Shown here: piece after piece, positions 9,336 to 16,891 of the stretch
Position numbering within the stretch: the stretch's first letter is position 1
How the letters are laid out: each line of letters opens with the position of its first letter
From: Dyella ginsengisoli LA-4
GTDB lineage: Bacteria; Pseudomonadota; Gammaproteobacteria; Xanthomonadales; Rhodanobacteraceae
Assembly: GCF_000334915.1 (NCBI RefSeq)
Contig: NZ_AMSF01000019.1
Coordinates: 19,747 to 83,746 of the forward strand
DNA: 64,000 nt
Reading direction: 5' to 3'
Translations under genes and position numbers: made by a program
The notes under the pieces: model-generated
The model's input: only the letters and a program-made list of their open reading frames with translations
Told to the model about the DNA's origin: nothing
Databases searched by the model: none

Positions 9336-9413
9336 CGAACTACACGAGCTACACCGGCCGCGTGGGAACTGTAGAAGGTTCCCACGTCACGGCCCGTGCA
9401 TCTGTGCATTTCG
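9336..9413. repeat. 78-bp duplicated structured element, copy 1
   Basis: This segment is 72/78 identical to 43932-44009. It contains a 9-bp perfect stem (CGTGGGAAC / GTTCCCACG) with an 8-base loop, then further small palindromes (CACGGCCCGTG and TGCATCTGTGCA). All six differences between the copies fall in the loop or the closing base pair. It lies between the replication gene and the traM promoter. Confidence 0.85.
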
Positions 9414-9443
9414 TCTTTGCAGCTTCCTGGAGACGCCTGCCGC

Positions 9444-10184
9444 CTACGCCTCGAACAGCTCTTGCTGCCGCTCTATTTCGATCTCAAACCGAAACCCGAC
9501 GACCTTCCGCCCGGACCGCAGTGGCTGGGCGACTACACGCAGATCCGTGTGCTGGTTGATATCCGACACCGCCGGGTCGATCACCCGCACGCGAAGGTTT
9601 TTCACGTCGGCGTACTTGTCGCCCAGGTCGAACATGTCACGCAGCCGATCGAGCGCCAGCTCGCGGTACCCGGTGGTCTTGAACTGCGCGCAAATCTCAT
9701 ACAAGCGTATCGAGTAGAAGGACGACAAGCTGCCCACGTTGCGAAGTTCGTACGTGGTGAACTCTTTGTGCAGCATCGTCAGATACGGGATCACGTCGGG
9801 CGAAAAGCCCAGGGTCACGAATCCCTCGCCCGGGGCGTACTCGGACATCCAGACCCAGCGGATGTTGCGCTCGATCTTGCCGCGCGTTCCGTGGCGAATC
9901 TCCTTGATCGTGCGGCTGTAAAGCCTGCTGGAAGCTTCCTCAAGCGAATCGTACGCGTCGCGGCGATCAATCCCGAAGGTGTCCGCGAAGTCCACGGCGG
10001 ACAACCGGACAGTGCCGTTTTCCGGGAGGGGTTTGCGCGGGTCCAGCTTGGCGGCACACGCCAGAACCATTCGTTTCTCGTTGAGCGTGAGCGTGTGCCC
10101 TGCCTCAATCAGTCTGTTCGACTGGGTGACCAGGTGATTCACCACGGTGGGGGTCGGTACCGGAGCCAGCGCAGTCGCGTTCAT
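9444..10184 (-). CDS. repA: Plasmid replication initiator, Rep_3 (RepB/RepA) family
   Basis: The 246-residue product contains LTLNEKRMVLACAAKLDPR near the N-terminus, FADTFGID, IRWVWMSEYAPGEG, VTLGFSPDVIPYL and SFYSIRLYEICAQF, the signature pattern of Rep_3 winged-helix initiators. I start it at ATG 10184, immediately downstream of the first iteron-like copy; longer frames upstream translate the iterons and are not credible. Iterons and an inverted pair of iteron cores lie just upstream, so the protein probably binds them both for replication and for autoregulation. Confidence 0.88.
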   Translation of the reverse strand: MNATALAPVPTPTVVNHLVTQSNRLIEAGHTLTLNEKRMVLACAAKLDPRKPLPENGTVRLSAVDFADTFGIDRRDAYDSLEEASSRLYSRTIKEIRHGTRGKIERNIRWVWMSEYAPGEGFVTLGFSPDVIPYLTMLHKEFTTYELRNVGSLSSFYSIRLYEICAQFKTTGYRELALDRLRDMFDLGDKYADVKNLRVRVIDPAVSDINQHTDLRVVAQPLRSGRKVVGFRFEIEIERQQELFEA

Positions 10185-10198
10185 GGTCTGCCCATGCA

Positions 10199-10756
10199 GG
10201 AGATTTGTACCTGATAAGCTAACGGGTACAGGTACAGCATGCAATGCCTGTACCCCATGGCGCAATGGCCTGCGCGATCGAGCCGGAAATCTGTACCTGA
10301 TAGCCCGGCGCCCTGCCCTATCCCATCCATTCGATAGCCCTGCTTTTCCCTGCTCGTCGGTTCGATGCGCCACCGGAAATCTGTACCTGATGGCCGAGCC
10401 CAGATTCGAGCCGGCGAGCAGCATGACCGGAAATCTGTACCTGACGCCCCTGTCCGGTGGACCGGAAGCCGCTGATTTTGGCGCCCATGGGGCACGCGGA
10501 GGGGCTTTTCGGCCGCTCGCGAAGATCCTTTAGCGCACCAGCTGGCCAGACAGGGAATCTGTACCTGATAAGACGGCGCTAAAGCCTTGGAAACACAGGG
10601 CTCATGAGGGGCGCAGGAAATCTGTACCTGATGCATGTCGCGGCCTGCTCACCGGAAATCTGTACCTGATCACTTTAGGCGTCACCGTGACCGGAAATCT
10701 GTAGCTGATGCAGGTTCGCCCACGACAGTGCCCGCTACCGGAAATCTGTACCTGAA
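10199..10756. repeat. Iteron cluster I (irregular spacing, rep-proximal)
   Basis: About nine copies of a 19-bp sequence resembling CCGGAAATCTGTACCTGAT, at about 10199 (degenerate), 10283, 10373, 10427, 10551, 10614, 10652, 10691 (one mismatch) and 10738. All have the same orientation. Spacing varies from 38 to 124 bp, unlike cluster II. The cluster lies between the initiator gene and the compact iterons, so a role in copy-number control (handcuffing or titration) or rep regulation is plausible. Confidence 0.9.
10224..10255. promoter_or_regulatory. Inverted iteron cores upstream of rep (probable autoregulatory operator)
   Basis: GGGTACAG at 10224-10231 pairs with CTGTACCC at 10248-10255, and an additional GGTACAG occurs at 10231-10237. 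The half-sites equal the CTGTACC core of the iterons but in inverted orientation. In Rep_3 plasmids such as pSC101 and pPS10, inverted half-iterons before rep bind Rep dimers and repress transcription; the same role is inferred here. Confidence 0.65.
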
Positions 10757-10850
10757 GCTTCCGCCGATGCTCAACCAGGCCTCCGTGCAGTCAATCAAGC
10801 GCACCAGGGCGCTGCAGGCGCCGCTCTGAGCCTCCTGGCTGTGCATAGTT

Positions 10851-11130
10851 GGTGGATAACATTTGGATTGCCAGTGGATTACAGCGGAAATCTGTACCGG
10901 CACTACCGGAAATCTGTACCGCGTTGGCCGGGAATCTGTACCTCACCACACCGGAAATCTGTACCGCGATCACCGGAAATCTGTACCTGATCGACCGGAA
11001 ATCTGTACCCGACGCCCCTTGCAAGCCGTTGTTTTTACGTCAATTTCATCCGCCGAAAACAAGATTCTAAAACAAGGCTAAAACAAGCTTTTCAAAAACA
11101 AGCAATAACAAGCTTTTAAAAAGGGAGGCT
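10851..11130. other. Putative replication origin (oriV): DnaA-like box, phased iterons, AT-rich segment
   Basis: A DnaA-box-like sequence (TTATCCACC on the minus strand, 10851-10859) is followed by six iterons whose GGAAATCTGTACC cores start at 10886, 10908, 10930, 10953, 10975 and 10997, a 22-23 bp period of two helical turns. Next comes an AT-rich stretch (about 11038-11122) with repeated AAAACAAG and CAAGCTTTT units, suitable as a duplex-unwinding element. The arrangement is that of a classic iteron origin. Confidence 0.85.
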
Positions 11131-11197
11131 GTGGTTGGATAAGAAATGACCAATCGGGCAAAAAAGCGCCGACCTCCCCCCATCCCTGGGGGGCACC

Positions 11198-11600
11198 CCG
11201 TCGCTAACGCGACGGCCCCGGTGGCCATCCATGGCCACCAGAAGCAGACCTCGCGGGACTGATGCCCACCCCGCTGTAGACGCCGGAGAAGCAACAAAGC
11301 AATCGGAGCGGGCATCCTGCCCGCACCAATACCACGTCCATTGCTTCGCGAGGGGCTGCGCCCCTCCTGTCAGCCCTTCGCCGGCAAGCCGGCGAAGGGC
11401 TCGAAGTCGACCTCCCGGGGGGACCAAAAAGGTCCCCCCCAAAACGGCGGCAAGCCGCCGTTTCGGCTCCCCTCCCCTCCCTTGGGTTTAGCGGCGAAGG
11501 GGCAAGGGGGTGCCTCGCTCCCCTTCCGGCATGGCCCTGTACTGGCACCAGGTGGTTGTGGTGATCCACCAAGAGCGCATCCGTGGGGGCTCCGCCCCCA
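11198..11600. repeat. Hairpin-rich non-coding stretch between oriV and parA
   Basis: There is no credible gene here. It holds at least seven perfect inverted repeats: 11198-11215 (7-bp stem, TAAC loop), 11220-11239 (9-bp stem), 11351-11365 (6-bp stem), 11373-11400 (12-bp stem, CAAG loop), 11417-11439 (9-bp stem, A5 loop), 11442-11463 (9-bp stem, CAAG loop) and 11584-11600 (7-bp stem, TCC loop). Such density could serve single-strand initiation, lagging-strand priming or structured RNA. Confidence 0.75.
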
Positions 11601-11675
11601 CAACCGGCTCCGAGCTACGGCCTCCGTAAGCGGGTATGGGAACGCCCTGCCCTGCCCCGAGTTCTCGCCGACGAA

Positions 11676-11693
11676 TTTCTCGCATGAGAGAAA
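11676..11693. promoter_or_regulatory. 18-bp palindromic operator, copy upstream of parA
   Basis: TTTCTCGCATGAGAGAAA, a near-perfect palindrome repeated exactly at 14039 and 14111 and in variant form at 22263. It lies about 140 bp before parA next to a cluster of GTGTTGC repeats. KorA-like or ParB protein from this locus is the likely ligand. Confidence 0.7.
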
Positions 11694-11694
11694 A

Positions 11695-11769
11695 GTGTTG
11701 CGAAAGGTGTTGCAAACCGAATCGAGGTGTTGCAACATCTGTTGCGTAGCGCACCACATCGCGCAACAC
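11695..11769. promoter_or_regulatory. GTGTTGC repeat cluster upstream of parA (possible parS or par operator)
   Basis: GTGTTGC occurs at 11695, 11707 and 11727, TGTTGC at 11740, and the inverse GCAACAC at 11763; the palindrome GTTGCAAC spans 11729-11736. A short-repeat array directly before parA is where partition operators or centromeres of type Ia/Ib systems usually lie. Which partner binds it cannot be told from sequence. Confidence 0.55.
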
Positions 11770-11832
11770 ATGATGCCGCTGCCCGTCTTGTGAGCGGTGC
11801 TGACCACCTGATCGGCTGAAAGGAGAAACCGG

Positions 11833-12639
11833 ATGCCTCCACGCATCATCGCGTGTTCCAACATCAAAGGCGGCGAAGGCAAGACCACCCTCGCCCGCCA
11901 CCTGGCCCACTTCGCGGAAGAACGGGGATTGCGCACGCTCGCGATCGACCTGGATCCTCAGGGGGACCTTTCCGCGTCACTAACCCCGTTGGCCATGGAG
12001 GTCGACGAGGATGAAGCGTCCAACTCGGCGGAGCTTTTCATCGCGGACTTCGACGTCGCCAACGTCAAGCTCATCAACGTGAGCGATCGCCTCGCCCTAC
12101 TCCACTCGACCGACGATCTGGACGAGGTCACCGAGCTGGACGAGCGGTCCTCCGCCCTGGTGAAACGGGCGCGGGACAACATCCGTGCCCTGGCCAAGGA
12201 TTTCGACGTGGTCATCGTGGACACGCCGACCAATGCGGCCACCTGCTACAAGACCGGGATGGCGGCGGCTCACGTCACGGTGTCGCCCCTGCAGCTGGAC
12301 ACCTACGGCATGCGCGGTGCCCAGAAGTTCATCCGCAAGCTCAACCAGGTCAAGAGCACCTTCAACCCGACCGTGAAGCATCTCGGGTTCGTGGTGAATC
12401 GCTACAACAGCCGCGCCAAATCGCATGCCCAGATGGTGGAGGAACTGCGCGAAGCCGGGTTCAACCTGTTCCCGACGATCTTGCGGGAACGCGCCGCCGT
12501 TCAGGACGCGCTCGATCGACAGATGCCCGTCTGGAGCGGCCCTCGCGGCACGGTCAATCGAACCGCAGCCAAAGAGTTCCGCAACATGTGCGCCGAGGTC
12601 TATCTCGGGGCCGGTGTCGCGCTTCCCGTCAGCGCGTAA
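11833..12639 (+). CDS. parA: ParA-family partition ATPase
   Basis: The 268-residue product starts with a deviant Walker A motif (NIKGGEGKTT, residues 10-19), has a Walker A' region (LAIDLDPQGDLSASL) and a Walker B-like VVIVDTPTN near residue 131. It lacks a long N-terminal DNA-binding domain. A ribosome site (AAGGAG) precedes ATG 11833. parB follows 15 bp downstream. Together with the repeats at 11676-11769 it forms the plasmid segregation module. Confidence 0.93.
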   Translation: MPPRIIACSNIKGGEGKTTLARHLAHFAEERGLRTLAIDLDPQGDLSASLTPLAMEVDEDEASNSAELFIADFDVANVKLINVSDRLALLHSTDDLDEVTELDERSSALVKRARDNIRALAKDFDVVIVDTPTNAATCYKTGMAAAHVTVSPLQLDTYGMRGAQKFIRKLNQVKSTFNPTVKHLGFVVNRYNSRAKSHAQMVEELREAGFNLFPTILRERAAVQDALDRQMPVWSGPRGTVNRTAAKEFRNMCAEVYLGAGVALPVSA

Positions 12640-12654
12640 GGAGTGAGGTGACTT

Positions 12655-13701
12655 ATGGCAAAGCTAAGCAGCCTGCGACTGAGCACCCTCAAGGGCATGA
12701 AGACCGAGGACGAGGCCAAGATGGTCCTCAAGATCGACCTGGACGACATGATTCCCGATCCGAGCCAGCCACGAACGAAGTTCAAGCAGGAAACGCTGGA
12801 GGAATTGGCCGGCAACATGGCCCAGCACGGGCAGATGGTGCCTGTGCTGGTTCGGGAGAATCTATCCGGCGAAGGTCCGCCGTTCATGCTCTTCGACGGT
12901 GAACGGCGTTGGCGTGCTGCGAAGTTGCAGGGCGTTCCGAGTCAGCTGGAGGCCATCGTCTATGCCGGCGACGTGGACCCGGATGTGATCCTAGATCGCC
13001 AGGCCCTGATCAACGAGCAAAACGAGAAGATGTCCTTCGAGGACCGCGCAGCTTATTACCAGAAGCGGATCAACAAGTACGGATCCGTGGAAAAAGCCGC
13101 CGAGAAGCTTGGCGTGAATCCCAAGCGGATCTACAAGGTGCTCCAGGCTGGCACCTTGGATGGTGCGGCAGGCGTGGCGCGCGACCTGGAACTTAGCAAG
13201 GATGCCGAGACGCTCAATGGCATTGGCGCACTGGAGAAGAAGGATCCGCAAGCAGCGCAGACGCTGGTCGACCAGGCGAAGGCGACCGGGAAGAAGATCA
13301 CCCGGCAAGATGTGACGGAAGCCAACCGCGCCGCGCGAGCCAAGAAGGAAGGGAAGGCTGGTGCGGGGTCCAAGCCGGCGACCACCCCGGCACCGGCACC
13401 GGCGTCTGCACCCGTGGCCGCGACGCCGCCGGCAAGCAACGACGACGGCCAGGCGGTTCGGCCGGCGGACGTCTCCGGGCGAGCGGTCTCAGCTCCGCGC
13501 ATTTTTGTCAGTTGGGACGGGAAGGATGCCGGGCACTCGAAGCTTTGGAAGCAGCTCGAAAAGCTGGGGCAGGCGCAGCTGGACCTGTCGTCGGCTGCAG
13601 ACGGTGAGGGCAATGCGGCAGTGACGTTCGGCAACGACCGAAAGCTGAACTTCTTTCCGCTTGCCGGCCTGCGCATCGAGCGGATCGAGGCTGGCCAGTG
13701 A
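12655..13701 (+). CDS. parB: ParB-family partition protein
   Basis: The 348-residue product contains the ParB/Srx domain (PDPSQPRTKFKQETLEELA near residue 38, FDGERRWRAAKL near residue 80) and a helix-turn-helix region (SVEKAAEKLGVNPKRIYKVL near residue 145). An Ala/Pro-rich linker at about 235-265 separates a C-terminal domain (IFVSWDGKDAGHSKL) that probably dimerises. It follows parA and overlaps the KorA-like gene by a GTGA junction, so the three are one operon. Confidence 0.93.
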   Translation: MAKLSSLRLSTLKGMKTEDEAKMVLKIDLDDMIPDPSQPRTKFKQETLEELAGNMAQHGQMVPVLVRENLSGEGPPFMLFDGERRWRAAKLQGVPSQLEAIVYAGDVDPDVILDRQALINEQNEKMSFEDRAAYYQKRINKYGSVEKAAEKLGVNPKRIYKVLQAGTLDGAAGVARDLELSKDAETLNGIGALEKKDPQAAQTLVDQAKATGKKITRQDVTEANRAARAKKEGKAGAGSKPATTPAPAPASAPVAATPPASNDDGQAVRPADVSGRAVSAPRIFVSWDGKDAGHSKLWKQLEKLGQAQLDLSSAADGEGNAAVTFGNDRKLNFFPLAGLRIERIEAGQ

Positions 13702-14081
13702 GTACCCGTCGACCAGCGCGACGACTCACCGGCTCAGAGTTCGATGCGGCAGCACGCCGGCTGAGGATCCAGCCGGCGAACCTGCAGTTGGCAAGGGCGG
13801 TCATGGTGGACGGGGTGCCAGTCACTGAGCTGGCCGCAATCCATGGGGTGGCCCACCAGGGTGTGTCGCGGACGGTTGGCCGGGTCTACGACGCACACCT
13901 GCAGGCCGCTCAGCTTCCGAGCGACTGGCGCAGCGTGACGGTGACGGTACCGCCGGAGATGGCGGACGAGATAACCACGATGGCCGCCAAGGCAGCCGAC
14001 GCGCTACATCGCCGGAAGAGGGCAGAGGACGCGATGAATTTCTCGCATGAGAGAAATGGCCACACTGGGGAAGCGGGCTAG
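13698..14081 (+). CDS. korA: KorA/TrfB-like transcriptional repressor
   Basis: This 127-residue protein starts at GTG 13698, overlapping the parB stop. Residues 8-70 resemble the TrfB/KorA helix-turn-helix domain of IncP plasmids: LTGSEFDAAARRL, then LARAVMVDGVPVTELAAIHGV and GVSRTVGRVYDA. In IncP plasmids KorA represses replication, partition and transfer promoters. Its last codons contain one copy of the 18-bp palindrome and a second copy lies 30 bp downstream. No dimerisation domain comparable to IncP KorA is evident in the C-terminal half. Confidence 0.82.
   Translation: MSTRRPARRLTGSEFDAAARRLRIQPANLQLARAVMVDGVPVTELAAIHGVAHQGVSRTVGRVYDAHLQAAQLPSDWRSVTVTVPPEMADEITTMAAKAADALHRRKRAEDAMNFSHERNGHTGEAG
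14039..14056. promoter_or_regulatory. 18-bp palindromic operator inside the 3' end of korA
   Basis: An exact copy of TTTCTCGCATGAGAGAAA within coding sequence (codons for FSHER). Because it is not in a promoter position, a partition-type (ParB spreading) or roadblock role is as likely as classical repression. Confidence 0.65.
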
Positions 14082-14110
14082 GCGGTCCAATAGGAGCCCA
14101 GGTTCGAGGT

Positions 14111-14128
14111 TTTCTCGCATGAGAGAAA
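14111..14128. promoter_or_regulatory. 18-bp palindromic operator downstream of korA
   Basis: A second exact copy 72 bp after the one at 14039, in the convergent gap between korA and the TraM-like gene. Two identical palindromes so close together argue for cooperative protein binding. Confidence 0.68.
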
Positions 14129-14180
14129 ATTGGCCCGTCTGGAAAGGGCAGGGGATGGGCCTCTAGCGAGGCCCATCCCC

Positions 14181-14834
14181 TCATGCGAACAGCGAGACCA
14201 GGGCGACGCAGGCCGTCAGAACGAGCCCGGCGCACGCCGCCAATTGCCACACCCTCGGGCGCGACGTGAGGCGGGATATCCACCAGGACGGCACAGCGAT
14301 ACCGGCCGCGACGATAACCACCCAGCCGACCGGCGCCTGCATCACCATTCGCAGCAGGTTGCCAGCGGCCGACGTCGCCGGGGCAGGGCGGAACCACCAC
14401 GGGGCCGAGCCACTTCCGAGCACAAAGCCGGCCGCCAGGCAGCACCCGGCGAACACCGCCGAAATAGCTACTGCCCAGCCGGACGCTAACCAGAGAGAGG
14501 CCTTTGCCTTGTGGGCAGCAAGCCTTTCGCTGGTGTCGGCCACCGATTGCACCAGCTCGACATGAGCCCGCCGAGCTTCACTGCGTGCCAGCTCCCCGAC
14601 CTGCTGCCTTACCAGCTGAAGCGCTCTTTCGGTCTCCGATGCGATCAGGGTCGGGTAGCGCCGAAAACCCGCATCGTAGAGTTCGAGCGCCATGAGGACG
14701 TCCCACAGCGCATCGTTCTCCCGGATGCCCAACGCGTCCCGGATCTGCACCAGGCGCGCCACCTCCACGTCGCTCGGCTGCCTGCCGATCAGCCGAGCGA
14801 ACGCGGATTGCAGTTCCTCAGCCGAGCGCGCCAC
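14181..14834 (-). CDS. TraM-like (IncP) membrane protein of the relaxosome gene cluster
   Basis: A 217-residue protein with a soluble N-terminal half (about 1-110, helical) and three hydrophobic segments at about 115-140, 160-182 and 195-216. It is the third gene of a minus-strand TraK-TraL-TraM-like run and overlaps the ATPase gene by 17 bp. IncP TraM has a comparable place. Sequence recognition is weak; in IncW-type plasmids the equivalent slot is StbC. Confidence 0.5.
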   Translation of the reverse strand: MARSAEELQSAFARLIGRQPSDVEVARLVQIRDALGIRENDALWDVLMALELYDAGFRRYPTLIASETERALQLVRQQVGELARSEARRAHVELVQSVADTSERLAAHKAKASLWLASGWAVAISAVFAGCCLAAGFVLGSGSAPWWFRPAPATSAAGNLLRMVMQAPVGWVVIVAAGIAVPSWWISRLTSRPRVWQLAACAGLVLTACVALVSLFA

Positions 14835-15522
14835 GGACCACGTCCTGGGCCATACCGCGCCAGCGCTTCAGCTCCGCCCGATTGCCGATCGGCAGATCCT
14901 GCAGGGCGGTCTCGATCGTCAGGCGCTTGCTGTACAGATCGTCCACCACGCGGTCGGCCAGGTCCGGGAAGTGGAAGGAACGCCCACCGTTTGCCTCGAT
15001 TGTTCCGCGGATCTTCGACCCGTTGTACAGCTCGAACTTGTGCTCATCGCCGAAGTAGCCGTTGCGGAAGACGTGGACCGTGCTCTCCGGCAGAGCACCC
15101 ATGAAGGCTTTCAGCAGTTCGAGCGAGTCTCGCTGGCGGTTGATCACCCAGAACGTGACCAGCTCCCGATCCAGCTCCGGGAGGCTATCCCGCAGCATCG
15201 CGCCGAATCGCTCGATACCCTCGTTGTTGCGGGCTGCCGTGTTGACCACGATGGTCTTGCCCTTCATTTCGTCGGCGTAGTTGACCAGGTCCATCCAGCC
15301 GTCGACGGTGTCGAGGTTCATCAGGCGGTGGGGCAGGGTGCTGCCGTACATCTTGAACACGTCGGGGTTCGACGTGTCCGACTCCACCAGTGCCAGATCC
15401 TCACCTGCGGCGAGCAGGGTGTCGATGGTGGCGATGGAGACCATGGATTTGCCCACGCCGCCCTTGCTGCCGGCGGACAGGATGATGCGAGCGCGTTGCT
15501 GTTGCGTGTTGTCAGATTTCAT
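14818..15522 (-). CDS. traL: ParA/MinD-like ATPase, TraL (IncP)/StbB/MobD type
   Basis: The 234-residue product has a Walker A motif GSKGGVGKS near residues 18-26 and a conserved VESDTSNPDVFKMYG segment, characteristic of the TraL/StbB/MobD ATPases found beside oriT. I chose ATG 15522, with GAGGG about ten bases upstream; it overlaps the TraK-like gene end by 11 bp. Related proteins affect plasmid positioning or conjugation efficiency. It is distinct from the ParA at 11.8 kb. Confidence 0.78.
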   Translation of the reverse strand: MKSDNTQQQRARIILSAGSKGGVGKSMVSIATIDTLLAAGEDLALVESDTSNPDVFKMYGSTLPHRLMNLDTVDGWMDLVNYADEMKGKTIVVNTAARNNEGIERFGAMLRDSLPELDRELVTFWVINRQRDSLELLKAFMGALPESTVHVFRNGYFGDEHKFELYNGSKIRGTIEANGGRSFHFPDLADRVVDDLYSKRLTIETALQDLPIGNRAELKRWRGMAQDVVRGALG

Positions 15523-16063
15523 CGGAATCAGCCCTCGGGTCGAATGAACCACTGGAAGTCACGGCACCAGTCGGCTCAGCTTGAGCCTTTGATGCCGCAT
15601 CCGTTCGCCCGGACGTGTCAACCGGCGTTGCCGGCTGCCCTCGCTTTTGTGCTTCTACCACTACCTTCCCCGGACCGCTCTTTGGCGCTTTTCCGGTTTC
15701 TTTCTTTCCGTCTTTCTTGCCTTCGTTCTTTTCACCAGCTTTCAAGCCTTCCCCAGCGACAGCCTTCCCCTGTTCTTGGCCATCGTTGCTTGCGCCCGTC
15801 ACACGAGCAGGGCGTCTGCCCTTTGCGTGCTCCTTGTCGCGCAGATACTGCCCGAGCATGTTCGGGTGAATCTTCACGCCATTCTTTTCCATCAGCTCGG
15901 CCAGGTCTTTCAGCGTATAGCCTCGTCGCTGTGCCTGCTCCAGTTCCTTCCGCAGTTTCTCGACCATGTCGCGCTTCGTTAGCTGCCTCGTGCGCAAAGG
16001 CGCTTGAGGCAGATCGTTCAACGCACTGCGAAGCTGATTGATGTTTTCCGTTGTGATGGTCAT
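15512..16063 (-). CDS. traK: TraK-like oriT-binding accessory protein
   Basis: The N-terminal 80 residues contain RRGYTLKDLAELMEKNGVKI and HPNMLGQYLRDKEHAK, similar to the GYTLKTIWEHM region of IncP TraK, which bends oriT DNA. The remaining 100 residues are Lys/Gly/Ala-rich and look disordered. It is the first gene of the minus-strand TraK-L-M-like run, transcribed away from the presumed oriT. The ATG at 16063 follows GGTGGG; an upstream ATG at 16099 is less likely. Confidence 0.68.
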   Translation of the reverse strand: MTITTENINQLRSALNDLPQAPLRTRQLTKRDMVEKLRKELEQAQRRGYTLKDLAELMEKNGVKIHPNMLGQYLRDKEHAKGRRPARVTGASNDGQEQGKAVAGEGLKAGEKNEGKKDGKKETGKAPKSGPGKVVVEAQKRGQPATPVDTSGRTDAASKAQAEPTGAVTSSGSFDPRADSDEI

Positions 16064-16099
16064 TGCATCCCACCGTTGTCTTAGCCGCTTGCGGCGCAT

Positions 16100-16340
16100 T
16101 CTTAGGGGGGATGCCTTGCGCCGTCAAATCGTCGTTGCTAAGGTGGAGCGCAGCGGAGCCGCTAGTTTCTGGACAAGGTATGGTTTTGTTATACCGCCCT
16201 CCAAGGAGGGGGCATAACAAACCGGGGTGCCTCCACTCGTTTCACTCGCTTTGGACCCCTACCCCTTGCTCAGGGCTGCGCCCCGAGACCCCTTCAGCAA
16301 GTAGCCAAGAGAGCAGCCCGGCACACCCGGTTTCGATAGC
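16100..16340. other. Probable origin of transfer (oriT) region
   Basis: This gene-free stretch separates divergent TraK-like and MobC/relaxase genes, where oriT lies in IncP and related systems. It contains a hairpin AGCGG-AG-CCGCT (about 16156-16167), a large imperfect inverted repeat (GGTTTTGTTATACCGCCCTCC region near 16179-16200 against GGAGGGGGCATAACAAACC at 16205-16223) and a sequence whose complement, TCGGGGCGCAGCCCTGA, resembles an oriT hairpin known from IncQ/pSC101-type plasmids. I could not place the nick site. Confidence 0.6.
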
Positions 16341-16341
16341 C

Positions 16342-16578
16342 ATGCGACCCCACGAAATCCACGAAGGTATGGAGCTGATATACGGAGGTGGTCCCGTCGT
16401 GGGCGGCTGGTTCACCGTGATGTGCCGCGTGCATGTTCTCCGCTGCGGGCGAGGGCGGTTCCAGGTTCGCCATCAGGATGGCGCGACACCTGGCGTAGTC
16501 CGCTGGGTGACCTCTTCGCATCTGTCTCAGCCGGTCGAAGCTGGATCGACCGCATCGCCGGTTTGCGGTCATGAGTAG
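16342..16578 (+). CDS. Small unknown protein upstream of the mobilisation genes
   Basis: A 78-residue frame (MRPHEIHEGMELIYGGG...) rich in alternating hydrophobic residues, with a GRGRFQVRHQDG segment and RWVTSSHLS near the end, suggestive of a small beta-rich fold. It overlaps the MobC-like start by 8 bp. There is no strong ribosome site, and it could be a chance frame within the oriT flank. I do not recognise it. Confidence 0.4.
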   Translation: MRPHEIHEGMELIYGGGPVVGGWFTVMCRVHVLRCGRGRFQVRHQDGATPGVVRWVTSSHLSQPVEAGSTASPVCGHE

Positions 16579-16891
16579 GAGCGAGAACCGGGTCAAGAAG
16601 AAGGCGTACCCGATCCGATTGTCCGAGCAGGACCACGCCACCATCGCCGCAAAGGCAGCGGCGTGTGGGGCGAGCTTCGGTGGTTACGTCCGGGCGTGCG
16701 CCATGGACCGGGTGATTCCCACTCGGTCCCGCGAGAAGCAGGTGAACGAGTTGCGGCGGCTGGGCGGCCTGCTAAAGCACCTCTACAACGAGGGTGCCCA
16801 TGAGCGGGCAAACATCGACCCGCGTCAGTTCATGTTGCTCCTGGCCGAGATTCGCATGGCGATACATCGCACCGAGGCGGCACCGGAGTGA
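16571..16891 (+). CDS. mobC: MobC/NikA/TraJ-like relaxosome accessory protein
   Basis: The 106-residue product has a ribbon-helix-helix start (YPIRLSEQDHATIAAKAAACG) followed by SFGGYVRACAM, and a NELRRLGGLLKHLYN region typical of plasmid mobilisation MobC proteins. It binds oriT and recruits the relaxase. The relaxase GTG start overlaps its stop codon (GTGA), so the two are translationally coupled. Confidence 0.86.
   Translation: MSRSENRVKKKAYPIRLSEQDHATIAAKAAACGASFGGYVRACAMDRVIPTRSREKQVNELRRLGGLLKHLYNEGAHERANIDPRQFMLLLAEIRMAIHRTEAAPE

Noticed and set aside
10185..11080. Open frames translating through the iterons (repeats such as GTDFR or RYRFP)
   Set aside because: The repeated peptides simply reflect the DNA iterons read in frame; there is no ribosome site and the DNA repeats explain them.
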